DNA of 64,000 nucleotides from Candidatus Bathyarchaeota archaeon (GCA_018396675.1 JAGTQX010000012.1:230319-294318); one strand, 5' to 3'; positions 27,190 through 36,400 are shown, counted from the stretch's first letter. A program made the numbers and translations. The notes: generated by a model from the letters alone, not told the origin.

Positions 27190-27814
27190 TAAAGCTGGAA
27201 GTTTAGAGCAATGGGTTCCTAAAACTCGTCTTGGAAAATTGATTCAAGAAGGCAAAGTCACATCAATTGAAGAAGTTTTTGTTGAAGGTTTACCAATACG
27301 CGAACCTCAAATAGTTGATGCGTTAATTCCCGATCTTCAAGAAGAGGTCATAAACATTAACCTTGTTCAGAAGCAGACAGACGCTGGCGAAAAGTCAAGG
27401 TTCAAGGCTATAGTGGCCGTCGGAAACAGGGACGGTTACATTGGACTAGGAGCCGGCAAAGCAAGCCAAGTGCGAACAGCAATAGAGAAAGCTGCTGCAA
27501 ACGCTAGACTTAACATAGTTCCAATTAGGCGAGGTTGCGGGAGTTGGGAATGCGGATGCGGCAAAGCTCATTCAGTACCGTTCCAAGTTGAGGGAAAATG
27601 TGGCGGTGTAAAAATTGTCGTGGTTCCTGGACCAAGAGGTTTGGGTCTAGTGGCCAGTGAAGTTGCAAAGGTTATTCTTAGCCTTGCTGGAATACATGAC
27701 TGTTGGACCAGAAGCTATGGCTCAACAAGAACTGTTCCATCCTTCGCTTATGCAGTTTTCGATGCCTTAAAGAAAACCTATAGCCTAATAACTCCGGTGG
27801 ATTGGGTGAGGTAA
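27179..27814 (+). CDS. rpsE: Small ribosomal subunit protein uS5
   Basis: uS5 contributes to translational accuracy near the A site. The double-stranded RNA-binding region (FKAIVAVGNRDGYIGLGAGKASQVRTAIEKA) and the C-terminal domain (VPGPRGLGLVASEVAKVILSLAGI) are clear. Between them a four-cysteine insert CGSWECGC...KCGG is typical of archaeal uS5. I start at a GTG with GGTGGAGG eight bases upstream; another GTG lies five codons earlier. Confidence 0.94.
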   Translation: MAVDKAGSLEQWVPKTRLGKLIQEGKVTSIEEVFVEGLPIREPQIVDALIPDLQEEVININLVQKQTDAGEKSRFKAIVAVGNRDGYIGLGAGKASQVRTAIEKAAANARLNIVPIRRGCGSWECGCGKAHSVPFQVEGKCGGVKIVVVPGPRGLGLVASEVAKVILSLAGIHDCWTRSYGSTRTVPSFAYAVFDALKKTYSLITPVDWVR

Positions 27815-28303
27815 TTGTCTAGCGAAACTGAAAAACGTAAATGTGTAGCAGCCGTAAAAATCCGAGGTACCATAAGCGCGCCACTGGAAGTTAGGAAAAC
27901 GCTTCTAATGTTAAATTTGAAACGTAATAATCACGCGGTTTTAATCGACGATAGACCGTCGTTTCTTGGAATGCTTAAAACAGCGCAGAATTTCATTACA
28001 TGGGGCGAAGTTTCAAAAGAAACCATAACCGCGTTACTGAAGACAAGTGGAAGACTCGCTGGAAACAAGAAATTGACCGATGCGTACGCTCAAAAAATTG
28101 GCTACAAATCCTTAGAGGAGCTTGCAGACGCAATATTCAGCTGTAAAGTCGATTATTGGAGGCTTCCAAACATTCAGCCCTTCTTTAGATTGCATCCACC
28201 ATCAAAAGGCTTTAAAGGTAAAATAAAGAAGAGCCATGCCTCTGGCGGCGAACTGGGATACCGAGGCGAAAAAATTAACGATCTCCTCACGCGAATGATT
28301 TGA
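27815..28303 (+). CDS. rpmD: Large ribosomal subunit protein uL30
   Basis: 162 residues, the long archaeal/eukaryotic form: KCVAAVKIRGTISAPLEVRKTLLMLNLKRNNHAVLID at the start, KTSGRLAGNKKLTDAY in the middle, FRLHPPSKGFKGKIKKSHASGGELGYRG near the end. Begins at a TTG just after the uS5 stop, with GGTG six bases upstream. Confidence 0.94.
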   Translation: MSSETEKRKCVAAVKIRGTISAPLEVRKTLLMLNLKRNNHAVLIDDRPSFLGMLKTAQNFITWGEVSKETITALLKTSGRLAGNKKLTDAYAQKIGYKSLEELADAIFSCKVDYWRLPNIQPFFRLHPPSKGFKGKIKKSHASGGELGYRGEKINDLLTRMI

Positions 28304-28322
28304 ACATTTTTCGTTTTTTTCC
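28304..28322 (+). terminator. T-rich probable terminator or pause after uL30
   Basis: ACATTTTTCGTTTTTTTCC follows the uL30 stop and precedes a new promoter-like element, suggesting the long operon is split here. Confidence 0.4.
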
Positions 28323-28329
28323 TAGCGAT

Positions 28330-28341
28330 ACCTTTTATAGC
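28330..28341 (+). promoter_or_regulatory. Internal promoter (TATA box) before the Hsp20-like gene
   Basis: ACCTTTTATAGCC lies about 50 nt before the ATG; start of transcription would fall near 28360, leaving AAGGGGAGA (28365-28373) in the leader as ribosome binding site. Confidence 0.45.
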
Positions 28342-28382
28342 CAGTTTAAAGATGCCATTGTGTTAAGGGGAGAAATGCGAGC

Positions 28383-28835
28383 ATGAGGTGGCGCAAAAGC
28401 GAAAAAAGGCCGAAATGGTTCAAAGCCGTGAGAAGGCTTGACGAGGCGGAAAACAGGAAAACCCCCAAAGTTTTTAAGGTTGAGCGTTTGAAAACTCGTG
28501 GAAAACCTTACATGTATAGGTACAGAAGCCTGAAAACTCTAGATAAAGAAACCTCAAAAGAACCTGAACCTTTATTGGATGTTTTTAATGAGGAGGATAG
28601 CATAATAGTTGTTGCTGAACTTAAGGGTTTTAAAAGTGAAAACATAAAAGTTCACGCCGAAAAACAGCGGTTAACATTGTCTGCCAAGACTACTGGACGC
28701 AAATACTATAAAAGTTTAAATCTACCAAAAATAGTCATTCCAGAGACAATGTGCACGAAATACAAAAATGGAGTGCTTGAAATACGGCTTAAGAAAGCAT
28801 TAGAAGAAAAAGCCTTGAAAAGAGTGGCTGATTGA
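28383..28835 (+). CDS. Hsp20/alpha-crystallin-like protein inside the ribosomal operon
   Basis: 150 residues. A basic N-terminal region of about 55 residues (RWRKSEKRPKWFKAVRRLDEAE) leads into an alpha-crystallin/CS-type beta-sandwich: EPLLDVFNEEDSIIVVAELKGF, NIKVHAEKQRLTLSAKTTGRKYYKSLNLP, ending with the family's YKNGVLEIRLKK. Small heat-shock proteins hold unfolding clients. It lies between uL30 and uL15, a place normally without an extra gene, with its own TATA box and AAGGGGAGA site. The basic N-terminus could contact RNA or ribosomes; that is inference. Confidence 0.82.
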   Translation: MRWRKSEKRPKWFKAVRRLDEAENRKTPKVFKVERLKTRGKPYMYRYRSLKTLDKETSKEPEPLLDVFNEEDSIIVVAELKGFKSENIKVHAEKQRLTLSAKTTGRKYYKSLNLPKIVIPETMCTKYKNGVLEIRLKKALEEKALKRVAD

Positions 28836-28837
28836 AT

Positions 28838-29287
28838 ATGCCTCATAAACTTAGGAAAATAAGGAAAAAACGCGGGTCGAGAACGCAAGGTTACGGCAGA
28901 GTAGGACAACACAGGAAAACTGGCTCTAAAGGAATGCGAAAAGTCGGGCGTCACAAGCACACTTGGTCGTACGTCATAAAGTATGAACCGGAATACTTCG
29001 GAAAGAAAGGCTTCACTTCGCCCAAGAGCCTAAAGCAGAAAGCAAAAATTATAAATGTTGGAGAACTCGACCAAATATCTGAGAAATTTCCAGTGAAAGA
29101 GGAAGAAGGCAAATTAGTCATAGACTTGGAAAACTTGGGTTACACGAAGCTTCTGGGCGCAGGAAAGGTCACGAAACCTTTAGTTGTGAAAATCGCGTCT
29201 TGCTCGAAGTCTGCCGCCGAAAAAATAAAAGAGGCAGGAGGACAAGTTTTAGTAGAATCGCATGAAGAAACTGAAACTGGAGAGTAG
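28838..29287 (+). CDS. rplO: Large ribosomal subunit protein uL15
   Basis: Archaeal uL15: PHKLRKIRKKRGSRTQGYGRVGQHRKTGSKG, then GRHKHTWSYVIKYEPEYFGKKGF and the C-terminal domain LVIDLENLGYTKLLGAGKVTKPLVVKI. The ATG is two codons after the Hsp20-like stop region; an in-frame TTG overlapping that stop is an alternative. About 149 residues. Confidence 0.94.
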   Translation: MPHKLRKIRKKRGSRTQGYGRVGQHRKTGSKGMRKVGRHKHTWSYVIKYEPEYFGKKGFTSPKSLKQKAKIINVGELDQISEKFPVKEEEGKLVIDLENLGYTKLLGAGKVTKPLVVKIASCSKSAAEKIKEAGGQVLVESHEETETGE

Positions 29288-29297
29288 CTGTTAACCC

Positions 29298-30722
29298 ATG
29301 GCTGGAAGATTCCTAAACGCTTTCAAACCAATCGCGCGGTTCATTCCAGAGGTCAAAGCTCCAGAACGCAGAGTAGGGTTTAATGAAAAACTTTTCTGGA
29401 CTGCAATAGCGCTCATAATATACCTAGTCATGGCTAGCGACGCTTGCCGCCTTTATGGAATTCCAAGTACAGTTGAAGAGAGATTTGCTCCTTTAAGAAT
29501 AATCTTCGCTTCAAACCGCGGCACACTAATGGAGCTTGGCATAGGCCCAATCGTAACTGCCGGTTTGATTTTGCAACTTTTAGTTGGATCAGCAATGATA
29601 CAGTGTGATATGTCGAAACCTGAAGACAGAGGGTTGTTCACCACGGCTAGCAAGGTTTTCGCAATAATTTTAACCGGAGTTCAGGCTTCCGCCTACATAA
29701 TAAGCGGGATGTACGGCACACTGTCAGGCACAACAGCCATAATCGTATTCTTGCAGCTTTTGGCTGCCGGATTTATTGTACTGCTCTTGGATGAGCTTAT
29801 CCAGAAAGGTTGGGGATTCGGCAGCGGAATCAGCCTCTTCATAATGGCTGGAGTTGCGCAGCAAATATTCCTTGAATGTTTCCATCCTTCTCCTTGGGTT
29901 GATGAGTATGGCAGCTCTGGGCTTTTTGTCGCTTTGATTCAGACAATAATGAGCGGAAAGTCCGTGTCAGGTTTATTGCTTAGAGGCAATTACCCATCTA
30001 TAGTAGGATTTATCGCTACAATTGTCGCGTTTCTTGTAATAATCTACATGGAAGGTGTCAGAGTTGAACTGCCGCTGGCTTATGCTGGCTACCGCGGCTT
30101 CAGAAGTCGTTATCCGATAAAACTGTTGTACGTTTCAAACCTTCCTGTAATTTTTGCTTCCGCGCTTTTCGCTAACATATACTTTTTCTCTTACCTTCTC
30201 TGGAGTCAACCATGGGGAAGTAGCAACTTTTGGGTTAACCTTTTAGGGTCTTATAAACTGGATTCTACATCAGGTCAATATGTGCCTACTGGCGGACTTG
30301 TGTATTATGTAACTTCGCCGGGTAACCTTTCAAATGTTATGGCTGAACCTTTAAGAGCATTTGGCTATTTAGCGATTTTAATCGCTTTTTGCGTTATTTT
30401 CTCGCTTACTTGGCTTGAAGTCGGCGGTTTAGGGCCGTCAACAGTCGCGAAACAGCTTGTAGACGCTGGCATGCAGATTCCTGGCTATAGACGTTCTGAA
30501 AAGGCGATTGAGCAGATTCTAAAGCGTTACATCCCAGCGGTCACGGTTCTTGGCGGAATAATAGTCGGCTTAATTGCTGGTCTGTCAGACTTTTTTGGAG
30601 TTTTCGGCTCTGGAATAGGTATCCTACTTTCAGTGGGCATAATATATCAGTATTATGAAATTTTGGTGCAGGAGAGAGCGGCTGAAATGTACCCAGCCTT
30701 TAGGCGAATATTTGGAGAGTAA
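29298..30722 (+). CDS. secY: Protein translocase subunit SecY
   Basis: Channel subunit of the SecYE-beta translocon; 474 residues with ten predicted transmembrane segments. Visible are RVGFNEKLFWTAIALIIYLVM, the plug/TM2 region, RGNYPSIVGFIATIVAFLVIIYMEGVRVELPL, the RSRYPIKLLYVSNLPVI loop typical of SecY, and EQILKRYIPAVTVLGGIIVG near the end. Follows uL15 as in most archaea and is followed by the EMC3/DUF106 gene. Confidence 0.96.
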   Translation: MAGRFLNAFKPIARFIPEVKAPERRVGFNEKLFWTAIALIIYLVMASDACRLYGIPSTVEERFAPLRIIFASNRGTLMELGIGPIVTAGLILQLLVGSAMIQCDMSKPEDRGLFTTASKVFAIILTGVQASAYIISGMYGTLSGTTAIIVFLQLLAAGFIVLLLDELIQKGWGFGSGISLFIMAGVAQQIFLECFHPSPWVDEYGSSGLFVALIQTIMSGKSVSGLLLRGNYPSIVGFIATIVAFLVIIYMEGVRVELPLAYAGYRGFRSRYPIKLLYVSNLPVIFASALFANIYFFSYLLWSQPWGSSNFWVNLLGSYKLDSTSGQYVPTGGLVYYVTSPGNLSNVMAEPLRAFGYLAILIAFCVIFSLTWLEVGGLGPSTVAKQLVDAGMQIPGYRRSEKAIEQILKRYIPAVTVLGGIIVGLIAGLSDFFGVFGSGIGILLSVGIIYQYYEILVQERAAEMYPAFRRIFGE

Positions 30723-30737
30723 AAGGAGCGGGATGAA

Positions 30738-31220
30738 ATGTCGCTGTCACTGCCGGAAGCCATTCCTTGGTCAACCCTTTTCATATTTCTGCTTGCCGCC
30801 GCAATCACCTTTTTGATATCACTTGCAAATCGTCTATTGACAAACCCGGAACAGCTTAAAGCTTGGAGAAAAGAAGTTGCAGAATGGAGCGAGCAACTTC
30901 GCAAAGCTCAGAAAGCTGGAGATAAAAAGCAAGTGGAGAAACTCATGAAAAAGCAGCAGTATATTATGCAGCTTCAAGCCAAAATGTCGTGGCAATCAAT
31001 GAAGGTGTCAATTCTATTTTTTATTCCTTTAATATTGGTGTGGCAATTTTTGGGAGGAGTATACTGGGGATCTGAAATTGCTTTCTTTCCAGGCATAGGC
31101 TCCTCAATTCCAATACCATTACTTGGATCATTGCCCTCGCTATACTGGTGGTATTTGATATGCTCGTTCTTCTTTAACACCATATTTTCACATTTATTCG
31201 GCATAATTACTGTGGAGTGA
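30738..31220 (+). CDS. EMC3/TMCO1-like (DUF106) membrane insertase
   Basis: 160 residues, Oxa1-superfamily topology: one N-terminal membrane helix (residues about 12-30), a charged cytoplasmic coiled coil (NRLLTNPEQLKAWRKEVAEWSEQLRKAQKAG), then two or three membrane helices (about 88-105 and 130-150). Archaeal DUF106 proteins are the homologues of eukaryotic EMC3 and TMCO1 and of YidC, and are thought to insert membrane proteins; the location next to secY agrees. AAGGAG lies nine bases before the ATG. Confidence 0.88.
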   Translation: MSLSLPEAIPWSTLFIFLLAAAITFLISLANRLLTNPEQLKAWRKEVAEWSEQLRKAQKAGDKKQVEKLMKKQQYIMQLQAKMSWQSMKVSILFFIPLILVWQFLGGVYWGSEIAFFPGIGSSIPIPLLGSLPSLYWWYLICSFFFNTIFSHLFGIITVE

Positions 31221-31226
31221 TGCAAA

Positions 31227-31505
31227 ATGCCAAGACCTGCTAGGCGGACGCGAAGCAGAAAACGTATCAATAAGGCTTTGCCTGGAGGACGCCAAGGAAC
31301 CCATTATAAAAGTGAAGGTGCATCTTATGCGGTGTGTAGGCTCTGCAGCAAGCCATTAGCTGGTATACCGCAATTGTCATTATCAAAAATTAGAAAATTC
31401 AACCGTACAAAGAGGAGAATCCAGCGCATGTACGGTGGGCAATTATGTCACAACTGCTTAAGAACTGCTTTAAAACAGGCTGCTAGAACAATAAGTCTTG
31501 CATGA
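31227..31505 (+). CDS. rpl34e: Large ribosomal subunit protein eL34
   Basis: 92 residues: PRPARRTRSRKRINKALPGGRQGTHYKSEGAS, with a zinc site of CRLC and CHNC type. An archaeal/eukaryotic-only protein in its usual place between the DUF106 gene and cmk. Confidence 0.92.
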   Translation: MPRPARRTRSRKRINKALPGGRQGTHYKSEGASYAVCRLCSKPLAGIPQLSLSKIRKFNRTKRRIQRMYGGQLCHNCLRTALKQAARTISLA

Positions 31506-31518
31506 GGCTTAACGCGTC

Positions 31519-32109
31519 ATGTCTAAAAAAACATTGGTTATTTGTGTCTGCGGAATGGCTGGAAGCGGAAAAAGCACTTTAGCAAAAAATTTGGCTGAAA
31601 AATACGGCTTAAAATATTATTCGGGTGGAGATGCCCTAAAAGCCCTAGCCATAGAAAAAGGCTATAAACCAGTTGAGAAAGGCTGGTGGGAAAGCAGAGA
31701 AGGCTTATCCTTCCTAGAAAACAGAGAAGGAAACCCAGAATTCGATAAAGCAGTAGACAAAAAACTGTTGGAGATGGCTAAACAAGGAAATGTTATTTTA
31801 GATAGCTGGACCATGCCGTGGCTGATCAAGGACGGTTTCAAAATATGGCTGGAAGCCTCTCTTAAAAAAAGAGCGGAAAGAGTGGCAAAAAGAGACGGCA
31901 TAAGCGTCAAAAAAGCTCTAGAAGCTCTGAAAAACAAAGAAGAAAAAACTAAGACCATTTATAAGCATCTTTACGGTTTCAGTTTAGGCGAAGATTTTGC
32001 ACCGTTTAATCTAATATTGGATACCGAGAATTTAACGGCTGAAGAAGTTTTTCAAGTCTTAACCTTTGTTTTTGACAAAATGATTTTTGATAAGCGTAAT
32101 TCAGAGTAA
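31519..32109 (+). CDS. cmk: Cytidylate kinase, archaeal type
   Basis: Phosphorylates CMP/dCMP with ATP. P-loop GMAGSGKSTLAKNLAEKYG (residues 12-30), then YYSGGDALKALAIEKG binding the nucleotide and the LID region SLKKRAERVAKRDG. The length of 196 residues and GGDALR-like motif match archaeal Cmk rather than adenylate kinase. In many archaea eL14 and truB/cbf5 follow; here the operon ends and a membrane protein/glycosyltransferase cluster begins. Confidence 0.9.
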   Translation: MSKKTLVICVCGMAGSGKSTLAKNLAEKYGLKYYSGGDALKALAIEKGYKPVEKGWWESREGLSFLENREGNPEFDKAVDKKLLEMAKQGNVILDSWTMPWLIKDGFKIWLEASLKKRAERVAKRDGISVKKALEALKNKEEKTKTIYKHLYGFSLGEDFAPFNLILDTENLTAEEVFQVLTFVFDKMIFDKRNSE

Positions 32110-32203
32110 CTCTTAAAAGTATTCCCTTAAAACAATTCTATGCAATATCCTCTATCCGAATCCAACTCCAACATACGCCGTTTATTGGCGAGGTAGCGTG
32201 AAA

Positions 32204-32593
32204 ATGAGGGAATCAATTCACATGTTATTTGGCTTTGCTCTGGGAGCTTTGCTCTGTATCACTTTCTACTATTCTTTGCACTTTAACGAAGAAATTTTGC
32301 AAGCGTTAGTCGTCTTCAATTTGTTTTTTGTTTTGGCGCTTTTTCCATTAAACGGTTCACTTCAGAGGAAAGTAGTTGCCATGATTTTTGGAAATGGCAC
32401 TTGTTTTCTGTGGAACACTATATTTTATCAATTTGCATGTTGTGCTGCCGAACAGACTAATGGAACCTTCAGCATAGTGTACCTTATTCTTGGGCCGATT
32501 TTGAATCTTTTTTGGGTTGTGTCATTTTGGTCTCTAAGTTTAACGTTCTTATTAAATTCTCGGAATAGAGGAGCGGCGAAGATTGCTGATTGA
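32204..32593 (+). CDS. Small integral membrane protein, unknown function
   Basis: About 129 residues with three or four hydrophobic segments (residues about 8-25, 35-52, 60-80, 95-120). GAGGT lies nine bases before the ATG; a GTG two codons earlier is an alternative. Its end overlaps the following glycosyltransferase start by about ten bases, so it belongs to that transcription unit and may assist membrane glycosylation. No family recognised. Confidence 0.6.
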   Translation: MRESIHMLFGFALGALLCITFYYSLHFNEEILQALVVFNLFFVLALFPLNGSLQRKVVAMIFGNGTCFLWNTIFYQFACCAAEQTNGTFSIVYLILGPILNLFWVVSFWSLSLTFLLNSRNRGAAKIAD

Positions 32594-33887
32594 GTTTTTG
32601 GAAGCAGTTTTCGCATCTGTAACGATTTTTATGGCTGCTTACCTCCTTCGCCATTATGTTTTTACAGTGACAGCTTTGAAAAACAGTCAGGAAAAAAGGC
32701 AAAGCTATGTCTCTAAAAATCTAGATTATACGCCAACCGTGTCAATTCTAATACCCGCCCGTAACGAGGAAAAAGTCATAGAGAGGGTTCTTCGTCGGAT
32801 GACCGAGCTAACCTACCAAAAAGACAAGTTGCAAGTTATAGTAATCGATGACGCTTCAACTGATGCCACTGGCAAGATAGCTGCTCAATATTCTAAAATT
32901 TACAATTACATTACTGTTCTGAAACGGGACAAAAATATGGGAGGACGCGGAAAAGCATCAGCTCTAAACGCCGGAATGAAATATGCAACAGGCGAAATAG
33001 TCCTCTGTTTTGACGCGGATTACTGTCCGCAAAAAGACATCATTGAAAAACTTGTAAAAGAGTTCAAAAACCCAAAGGTTGGCGCCGTGCAGGGAAGAGT
33101 TGTTGTACTAAACGAACCTCAAAACCTCGTAACTAGGCTTGTGGCTCTAGAAAGAATAGGCGGATACCGTGTTGATCAGGAAGCACGTGACAGTCTTGGA
33201 TTAATAACACAGTTCGGCGGAACTGTTGGTGGGTTTAGACGCGAGGTTCTGGAATCTTTGGGAGGATGGGACGAAAACATTCTGGCAGAGGACACTGAAA
33301 TAACTTTCAGGGTTTATCTCGCAGGTTACAGAATTAAATACGTTGCAGACGCTGAATGCTATGAAGAGGCTGTCGAAAGTTGGCGAGCCTACTGGAAACA
33401 GCGATACCGCTGGGCGAAGGGACATATGCAATGCGCCTTTAAACACTCCATGAATGTTTTGAAAAGCAAAAAACTGAAGCTCATTGAAAAAATCGATGGG
33501 CTACTGTTGCTTGGCATATATTTCATGCCAGTACTTGCACTTTTCTCATGGATTTTGGGAATTCCGCTTTTTGTTTTGAAATTTTCACAATGGATTCCTG
33601 CTTTATGGATGATAGTGGCAGTTTCTCTATACAGTGCTGTCGGAAACTTTGCACCATTTTACGAAGTTGGAGTTGGTACATACATCGATGGAAGGACGCG
33701 GGTACAATGGCTTATGCCTCTCTTAATTTTTACATTTCTATACAACATTCCAATATGTACAAAGGCATTTTTTGACGTTCTCGCATCAAAACTTAATGGG
33801 AAAAACAGCAATCACTGGGATAAAACCGCCCATTCCGGCAATGGAAACTGTTATATTACGAATCATGTCAGAATATTGAAAAGATAA
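32583..33887 (+). CDS. Membrane-bound processive-type glycosyltransferase, family 2
   Basis: 434 residues. One N-terminal membrane helix (about 5-27), then a GT-A domain with VSILIPARNEE, VIDDASTD, the metal-binding DAD (CFDADYCP), the catalytic AEDTE and the product-binding QRYRW motif, then about four C-terminal membrane helices. The D, DxD, ED, QxxRW series is that of cellulose/hyaluronan/chitin synthase-like enzymes, so a polymerising or membrane-lipid-linked glycan role is likely. TTG start with AGAGGAG nine bases upstream. It overlaps the next small gene by one base. Confidence 0.88.
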   Translation: MLIEFLEAVFASVTIFMAAYLLRHYVFTVTALKNSQEKRQSYVSKNLDYTPTVSILIPARNEEKVIERVLRRMTELTYQKDKLQVIVIDDASTDATGKIAAQYSKIYNYITVLKRDKNMGGRGKASALNAGMKYATGEIVLCFDADYCPQKDIIEKLVKEFKNPKVGAVQGRVVVLNEPQNLVTRLVALERIGGYRVDQEARDSLGLITQFGGTVGGFRREVLESLGGWDENILAEDTEITFRVYLAGYRIKYVADAECYEEAVESWRAYWKQRYRWAKGHMQCAFKHSMNVLKSKKLKLIEKIDGLLLLGIYFMPVLALFSWILGIPLFVLKFSQWIPALWMIVAVSLYSAVGNFAPFYEVGVGTYIDGRTRVQWLMPLLIFTFLYNIPICTKAFFDVLASKLNGKNSNHWDKTAHSGNGNCYITNHVRILKR

Positions 33888-34156
33888 TGATGATTCCAAT
33901 TCCGCCATTAACATCAATCCTGACACTGTTTTTCGGAGTACTGCTCTTCATCATTATCATGTTTATGCCAGCCATCATCGAGCTGAAAAAGCCAAAAGAC
34001 CCGGGACCAAAAAACATAGAAGATTCAGAGTCAACAGACCCGTTTCAAGGGCGATTGAATTCACTGGACGATGTGGAAAGCGAGTTCAGAGTTGATGGAG
34101 CCACTATAAAGCGGGTTGCTGAGATTCTATCCGTTCTGCATAGTTTAGAGCCATAA
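33887..34156 (+). CDS. Small single-pass membrane protein
   Basis: 89 residues: a hydrophobic helix at about 8-30 (SILTLFFGVLLFIIIMFMPAI) followed by a soluble tail ending VAEILSVLHSLEP. Its ATG overlaps the stop of the glycosyltransferase, indicating coupled expression and probably an accessory subunit. No family recognised. Confidence 0.6.
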   Translation: MMIPIPPLTSILTLFFGVLLFIIIMFMPAIIELKKPKDPGPKNIEDSESTDPFQGRLNSLDDVESEFRVDGATIKRVAEILSVLHSLEP

Positions 34157-34224
34157 AACGTTCATTTGAAAAGATTTATAGACAGTAGCCATTATGAGAA
34201 TCACGAAGGTTCGTGGAGATTCAC

Positions 34225-35334
34225 ATGCGCGTCTACATAGTCATCGCTTCCATAAGTCCTATAGAAAACCTTTGTATGCTGAAAAGCGATGTTGAACCGC
34301 TTGAGACAAGGATTCTGATAGTTGATGAAGGCGACGAAAAAATTCGCAGTTTAAACGACAAATTATTGGCGAATATTCCACACGAACACTATGGACCTAG
34401 AGAGAGGGAAAAATGGTTTAAAGAAAGGTTCGGAGAAGCTTTCGAGAAATATTTGCAGCTAATTCCAGTAAAGTGTCATGCAGAAACATCTTTTGGTTTC
34501 CTTAAAGCCTACGAAGAAGATGCAGACATAATAATTGAATTGGATGATGATGTGCTTATTCCAGACGATTTCTTGAGGGGGCACCTTGACAATTTATTCA
34601 ACGACAAAGGAGTAACAGTGCACGCCTCTGGAAAATGGTATAATACCCTCGAAAACATCCAACTTAACACTAATCAAAAGATTTTCCCCAGAGGCCACCC
34701 ATATGCTCCATCGTGTAGAAACGAAGGCTATGAATGGGTTTACAGTGGAGGAAACTGCGTGTTAAACATGGGACTATGGAGTGGCCACCCAGATTTAGAC
34801 GCGTTAACAATATTGTATTATGGTGGGTTAAATGGAAAATGCACTGTAGAAGGTGATGCTTGTAAGCGAGACAAGGTTATTTTGGGAAATGGCACTTACT
34901 TTGGGCTTTGCAGCATGAACACCTCTTTCATGTCTAAAATTGTTCCAGCATTTTACCAGTTGTACATGAACTTTAACGATATTGACAGGTTCGACGACAT
35001 ATGGTCTGGAATATTCATCAAAAAAATCGCTGACCAAATTGGAGACAAACTGTGTCTTGGCAAACCAGTGGGTCGACATCTAAAAAGAGCAAGAAACGTC
35101 TTCAAAGATCTGCAGAAAGAGGCCAACGGTCTGGAAATTAACGAAAACCTATGGAAAATATGCGACGAGGCTGAACTGTCCGCTAAGACGTATGCTGACT
35201 GTTACCTTGAACTGGCCGATCACATCGACAAAAATATCGAGAAATTGGTTAAGACTCCTTCTTACGTTAATTTTTGGCAAGTTCAAACCGCGAACATGAG
35301 AAAATGGGTAGATGTAATAGACAAGATTTCCTAA
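34225..35334 (+). CDS. RGP-like glycosyltransferase (reversibly glycosylated polypeptide / GT75-like)
   Basis: About 369 residues, soluble. Features are ILIVDEGD near the start, a metal-binding acidic motif in ADIIIELDDDVLIPDD, and GGNCVLNMGLWSGHPDLDALT, which resembles the NxGLWxxxPDxDA segment of reversibly glycosylated polypeptides (UDP-arabinopyranose mutase family). The role would be nucleotide-sugar mutase or glycosyl transfer in the surrounding glycan cluster. Assignment rests on these motifs only and a different GT-A enzyme is possible. Start ATG with GGAGAT just upstream. Confidence 0.55.
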   Translation: MRVYIVIASISPIENLCMLKSDVEPLETRILIVDEGDEKIRSLNDKLLANIPHEHYGPREREKWFKERFGEAFEKYLQLIPVKCHAETSFGFLKAYEEDADIIIELDDDVLIPDDFLRGHLDNLFNDKGVTVHASGKWYNTLENIQLNTNQKIFPRGHPYAPSCRNEGYEWVYSGGNCVLNMGLWSGHPDLDALTILYYGGLNGKCTVEGDACKRDKVILGNGTYFGLCSMNTSFMSKIVPAFYQLYMNFNDIDRFDDIWSGIFIKKIADQIGDKLCLGKPVGRHLKRARNVFKDLQKEANGLEINENLWKICDEAELSAKTYADCYLELADHIDKNIEKLVKTPSYVNFWQVQTANMRKWVDVIDKIS

Positions 35335-35346
35335 CATGCTAACAAT

Positions 35347-36372
35347 GTGGTGGCTTCTCAATTGCAAAATAAGTGGCCTATGGTTTCCGTGGTCGTGATC
35401 AACTTTAAGGGAACGCAGCAACTTGAAAAATGCCTAAACCATCTTACAAAGACAGTTTACCCAAACTATGAAATAATTATAGTTGATTGTCTAACCGAAA
35501 ATTTGGAGACATGGATCAGAAAACATTTTCCAACAGCAAAAGTAATTCACTACGACCGTGACATTGGACCTTCAGCATCCCACAATGTTGACAAAAATTT
35601 TCTAAACCCACAAAGCAAGTATCTGGCTTTCCTCGACAACGATGCTTACGTGACCGAAAATTGGCTCACCGAACTTGTGAAAGTCATGGAATATGATTCC
35701 CAAATAGGTATTGCACAAGCGAAAATATTGATGACTAGCAATAGTCGCTTAATGGATAACGCTGGAATAGCAATTGACGCATTAGGAACATGGTATACGA
35801 CAAGAGGCGCTAAAGCATATCGTTTCCAGAATCTTTTCGAGATTTTTGCCGCATCTTCAGCTGGCTGCCTTGTTCTTCGAAAAGCATTTGAAGAAGCTGG
35901 AGGTTTTGACCCCGACTACTTCATTTATGATGATGACACTGACTTTTCTTTTAGGGTTAGGCTGCTTGGATACCGAATAGTTTTCGTTCCATCGGCGATT
36001 GTCTTTCATGACGCAGAACCAGTGAGAGCCTTAAGCCCTAGAAAACTGTTTCATTCGGTTAAAAATAGACTGTACACAATGCTGAAGAATTATGAGTTAA
36101 AAAATTTATGGTGGAGAGTCTCCGTTTACTCGTTTCTAACCTCTCTAGCTGGTGTCAGCTTCATAGTTCTAAAAAGGTCTGCTGAGGCTAAGCAAATCTT
36201 CAAGGGCATCCTCTACCCATTGTTAAAAATCGGTGAAATTTGGAAAAAGCGTGTTGCCATCCAGTCGAGCAGACGTGTTAGAGACTCGGAACTTTTAAAG
36301 TGTTCGCTTATACGTGAAGATGTCCGCGCAACACTTTTAGATATTAAGTTAAAAGCAAGCATCTTCCTTTAA
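35347..36372 (+). CDS. Glycosyltransferase family 2 (rhamnosyltransferase-like)
   Basis: 341 residues. The GT-A domain begins VSVVVINFKGTQQLEKCL, with YEIIIVDCLT, the DxD-type FLDNDAYV, an acceptor region SSAGCLVLRKAFEEAGGFDPDYFIYDDDTDFSFRVRLLGY and FHDAEP. A single hydrophobic stretch at about 262-280 may attach it to the membrane. GTG start with no clear ribosome binding site. It follows the RGP-like gene closely. Confidence 0.83.
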   Translation: MVASQLQNKWPMVSVVVINFKGTQQLEKCLNHLTKTVYPNYEIIIVDCLTENLETWIRKHFPTAKVIHYDRDIGPSASHNVDKNFLNPQSKYLAFLDNDAYVTENWLTELVKVMEYDSQIGIAQAKILMTSNSRLMDNAGIAIDALGTWYTTRGAKAYRFQNLFEIFAASSAGCLVLRKAFEEAGGFDPDYFIYDDDTDFSFRVRLLGYRIVFVPSAIVFHDAEPVRALSPRKLFHSVKNRLYTMLKNYELKNLWWRVSVYSFLTSLAGVSFIVLKRSAEAKQIFKGILYPLLKIGEIWKKRVAIQSSRRVRDSELLKCSLIREDVRATLLDIKLKASIFL

Positions 36373-36400
36373 TACTGTCAAGATTGTAAGAGGTATGAAC

